DNA from: Actinomadura physcomitrii
Lineage (GTDB): Bacteria > Actinomycetota > Actinomycetes > Streptosporangiales > Streptosporangiaceae
DNA: 64,000 nucleotides
Direction: 5' to 3'
Assembly: GCF_008923205.2 (NCBI RefSeq)
Contig: NZ_WBMS02000026.1
Location: forward strand, 1 to 64,000
Both the position numbers and the translations under genes were made by a program. The notes under the pieces were generated by a model. It was not told the origin of the DNA. It saw only the letters and a program-made list of their open reading frames with translations, and did no database searches. Of the stretch, positions 62,317 through 64,000 are shown one piece after another (within the stretch, counting starts at the first letter, position 1; each line of letters opens with the position of its first letter).

Positions 62317-63725
62317 GACGCCCGCGGGTCTCCGGCGGCGAGGCGGCCGACCGCGGCGATGAAGGCGTCGCCGCGGGCCGGGTAGTTGGCGAACATGTCG
62401 AAGGAGGCCCCGACGGGGGCGAGCAGCACGGTGTCGCCGGGACGGGCGAGCCCGGCTGCTGCGGTGACGACGCGGTCCATGGCCCCAGTGTCGGTGTCGG
62501 CGACGTCGACGACCGGGACATCGGCGGCGTGTCGCGCGAGTGCCTCGGCGATCCGGTGCCGGTCGCGGCCCATGAGCACGGCGCCGCGCAGCCGCCCGGC
62601 GCAGGAGCGCACCAGGTCGTCGACGTCCAGGCCCTTGAGCAGCCCGCCGGCGATCCACACGATGGACTCGTAGGCGGCCAGGGACGCCGCTGCGGCGTGC
62701 GGCTGGGTCGCCTTGGAGTCGTTGACGTAGGCGACGCCGGCGACGTCGGCGACGTGCTGGATGCGATGCGGGTCGGGCACGAACGAGCGCAGCCCCTCCC
62801 GGACGGCCTCGGGCGGCACGCCGAAGGCCCGCGCCAGGCCCGCCGCCGCGAGCGCGTTGGCGACATTGTGCGGGGCGAACGGGCGGACGTCCGCCAGCGC
62901 GGCGAGTTCGGCGGCCTCGCTCGCCGGGTCGGCGGTGAAGGCCCGGTCGACCAGCAGCTCCTCGACGACGCCGAGCTCGCCGGGGCGCGGGACGCGCAGC
63001 GTGAACCCGGCCCGCCGCCGGGCGCCCCCGGCGCGTTCGGCCAGGGCCGTCGAGGTGTCGTCGTCGGCGTTGTAGACCGCGACGGTGCCCGGCGCGAAGA
63101 TCTTCGCCTTGGCGGCGACGTAGGCGTCCATGGAGCCGTGCCAGTCGAGGTGGTCGGGCGCGATGTTCAGCACGGCCGCCGCCAGCGGGGCGAGCGAGCT
63201 CGACCAGTGCAGCTGGTAGCTCGAAAGCTCCACCGCCAGCACGTCGTACTCCTCGGCGACGGCTTCCACGATGGGCGTGCCGACGTTGCCGACGGCGAGC
63301 GCCTTGTGCCCGGCGGCCGTGAGCATGCACGCCAGCATCCGGACGACGGTCGTCTTGCCGTCGGTGCCGGTGACGGCCAGCCACGGTGCGGCGTCCTCCG
63401 GACGCAGCCGCCAGGCCAGCTCCACCTCGCCGATGATCTCGACCCCGGCCGCCGCGGCGGCGGCGAGCAGCGGCGCGTCCGGCCGCCAGCCCGGCGAGGT
63501 GACGACGAGGCCGGTGCCCTCCGGGAGGGTCTCGCCGTCGCCGAGCCGGACCGCGACGCCGCGCTCCTCCAGCTCGGCGGCCCGCGCGCGCTGCTCGTCG
63601 CCGTCGCGGGCGTCGACGGCCGTGACGCGGGCGCCGCGCGCGGCGAGCACGCGCGCGGCGGCCCGGCCGGACACGCCGAGCCCGGCGACGCAGACCGGCA
63701 GGCCGTCCCAGGGACTCGTCGTCAC
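62313..63725 (-). CDS. murD: UDP-N-acetylmuramoyl-L-alanine-D-glutamate ligase
   Basis: MurD adds D-Glu to UDP-MurNAc-L-Ala. The 470-residue product has the Rossmann region [11 protein letters not shown], the ATP loop VTGTDGKTT (118-126), the substrate-binding LSSYQL and [12 protein letters not shown] segments and the C-terminal [18 protein letters not shown] used the GTG at 63725 that overlaps the mraY stop (GTGA); an ATG at 63740 is an alternative. Confidence 0.96.
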   Translation of the reverse strand: MTTSPWDGLPVCVAGLGVSGRAAARVLAARGARVTAVDARDGDEQRARAAELEERGVAVRLGDGETLPEGTGLVVTSPGWRPDAPLLAAAAAAGVEIIGEVELAWRLRPEDAAPWLAVTGTDGKTTVVRMLACMLTAAGHKALAVGNVGTPIVEAVAEEYDVLAVELSSYQLHWSSSLAPLAAAVLNIAPDHLDWHGSMDAYVAAKAKIFAPGTVAVYNADDDTSTALAERAGGARRRAGFTLRVPRPGELGVVEELLVDRAFTADPASEAAELAALADVRPFAPHNVANALAAAGLARAFGVPPEAVREGLRSFVPDPHRIQHVADVAGVAYVNDSKATQPHAAAASLAAYESIVWIAGGLLKGLDVDDLVRSCAGRLRGAVLMGRDRHRIAEALARHAADVPVVDVADTDTGAMDRVVTAAAGLARPGDTVLLAPVGASFDMFANYPARGDAFIAAVGRLAAGDPRAS

Positions 63726-64000
63726 TTCTTCGGCATCCATTCCAGGTAGAAGATCCCGATCCCGATCCCGACGAACAGCGCCGACATCAGCCAGAACCGC
63801 ACGACGATGGTGGTCTCCGCCCAGCCGGACAGCTCGAAGTGGTGCTGCAGCGGCGCCATCTTGAACACCCGTTTCTTGGTCATCTTGAACCCGCCGACCT
63901 GGATGATCACCGACAGGGTGATCATCACGATCAGGCCGCACAGGATGGCCAGCAGGAACTGGGTGCGGGTGAGGATCGCGAGGCCGACCAGCACACCGCC
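63722..64000 (-). CDS. mraY: Phospho-MurNAc-pentapeptide transferase, C-terminal part
   Basis: Only the last 92 residues are in the window; the gene runs off the right end. MraY attaches phospho-MurNAc-pentapeptide to undecaprenyl phosphate to make lipid I. The C-terminal features [21 protein letters not shown] (including the HHFE motif, in pieces) and the last two helices are clear. It ends YLEWMPKK. Its stop overlaps the murD start. Confidence 0.95.
   Translation of the reverse strand, partial: GGVLVGLAILTRTQFLLAILCGLIVMITLSVIIQVGGFKMTKKRVFKMAPLQHHFELSGWAETTIVVRFWLMSALFVGIGIGIFYLEWMPKK

Noticed and set aside
1-64000. tRNA and rRNA genes, prophage and insertion sequences
   Set aside because: No CCA-ended cloverleaf, rRNA-like stretch, transposase or integrase motif could be found by reading the sequence, although short tRNA genes can be missed without a covariance search.

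Overview
The window is 64 kb of very GC-rich, densely coded DNA with many GTG starts and many 1-4 base stop/start overlaps. Gene order and content (mraY-murD-ftsW-murG-murC-ftsQ-ftsZ-pgeF-yggS-sepF-yggT-divIVA, an ileS with a translational T-box, lspA-rluD-dnaE, a PriA-type hisA, a trp cluster next to lgt) are those of an actinomycete chromosome. A streptomycete-like filamentous genus of the Streptosporangiales is my inference; no rRNA, tRNA, phage or IS element is visible.

Layout. 0.1-5.5 kb (minus): a membrane-anchored protein, a VIT1/CCC1 transporter, lgt, two paralogous membrane-anchored DsbA-like proteins and their VKOR-type re-oxidant. 5.6-11.1 kb (minus): hisI, a Trp-operon membrane protein, an orphan response regulator, a DUF2752 protein and trpC-trpB-trpA, closed by a strong terminator; trpE, trpD and trpF are absent. 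11.2-26.6 kb: accessory genes, including a cold-shock protein, a heterodimeric ABC exporter with one degenerate ATP site, a HEAT-like protein, a lipoprotein, a nucleosidase-like protein, an HTH_42 (AlkZ-like) protein, an ECF sigma factor cassette, an acyl-CoA dehydrogenase and a CocE-type hydrolase. It ends in an inverted repeat filled with G and C homopolymers that contains the stop codons of two convergent genes. 26.7-32.0 kb (minus): hisD-hisC-hisB-small membrane protein-hisH-priA-hisF plus an ATP-grasp gene. PriA can supply the TrpF step missing from the trp cluster.

32.1-35.7 kb: PhzF-like, LON-domain, YbaK-like, DUF2567-like and DUF6882-like genes. 35.8-39.2 kb: a compact cassette with less extreme composition, holding a 43-residue putative lasso-type precursor peptide, a stem-loop, a lasso-cyclase-like asparagine synthetase homologue and a divergent HTH regulator. 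No lasso B protease or RRE gene is nearby. This is the best candidate in the window for an undescribed system. 39.2-45.8 kb: dnaE, chorismate mutase, rluD-like, lspA and a DksA/TraR-type zinc finger gene.

46-64 kb: T-box-controlled ileS, a DUF1707 protein, a membrane protein with two Cys-motif modules, and then the division and cell-wall operon read leftward from the truncated mraY at the right edge to divIVA. This operon couples peptidoglycan precursor synthesis (MraY, MurD, MurG, MurC, FtsW) to Z-ring assembly (FtsQ, FtsZ, SepF) and polar growth (DivIVA).
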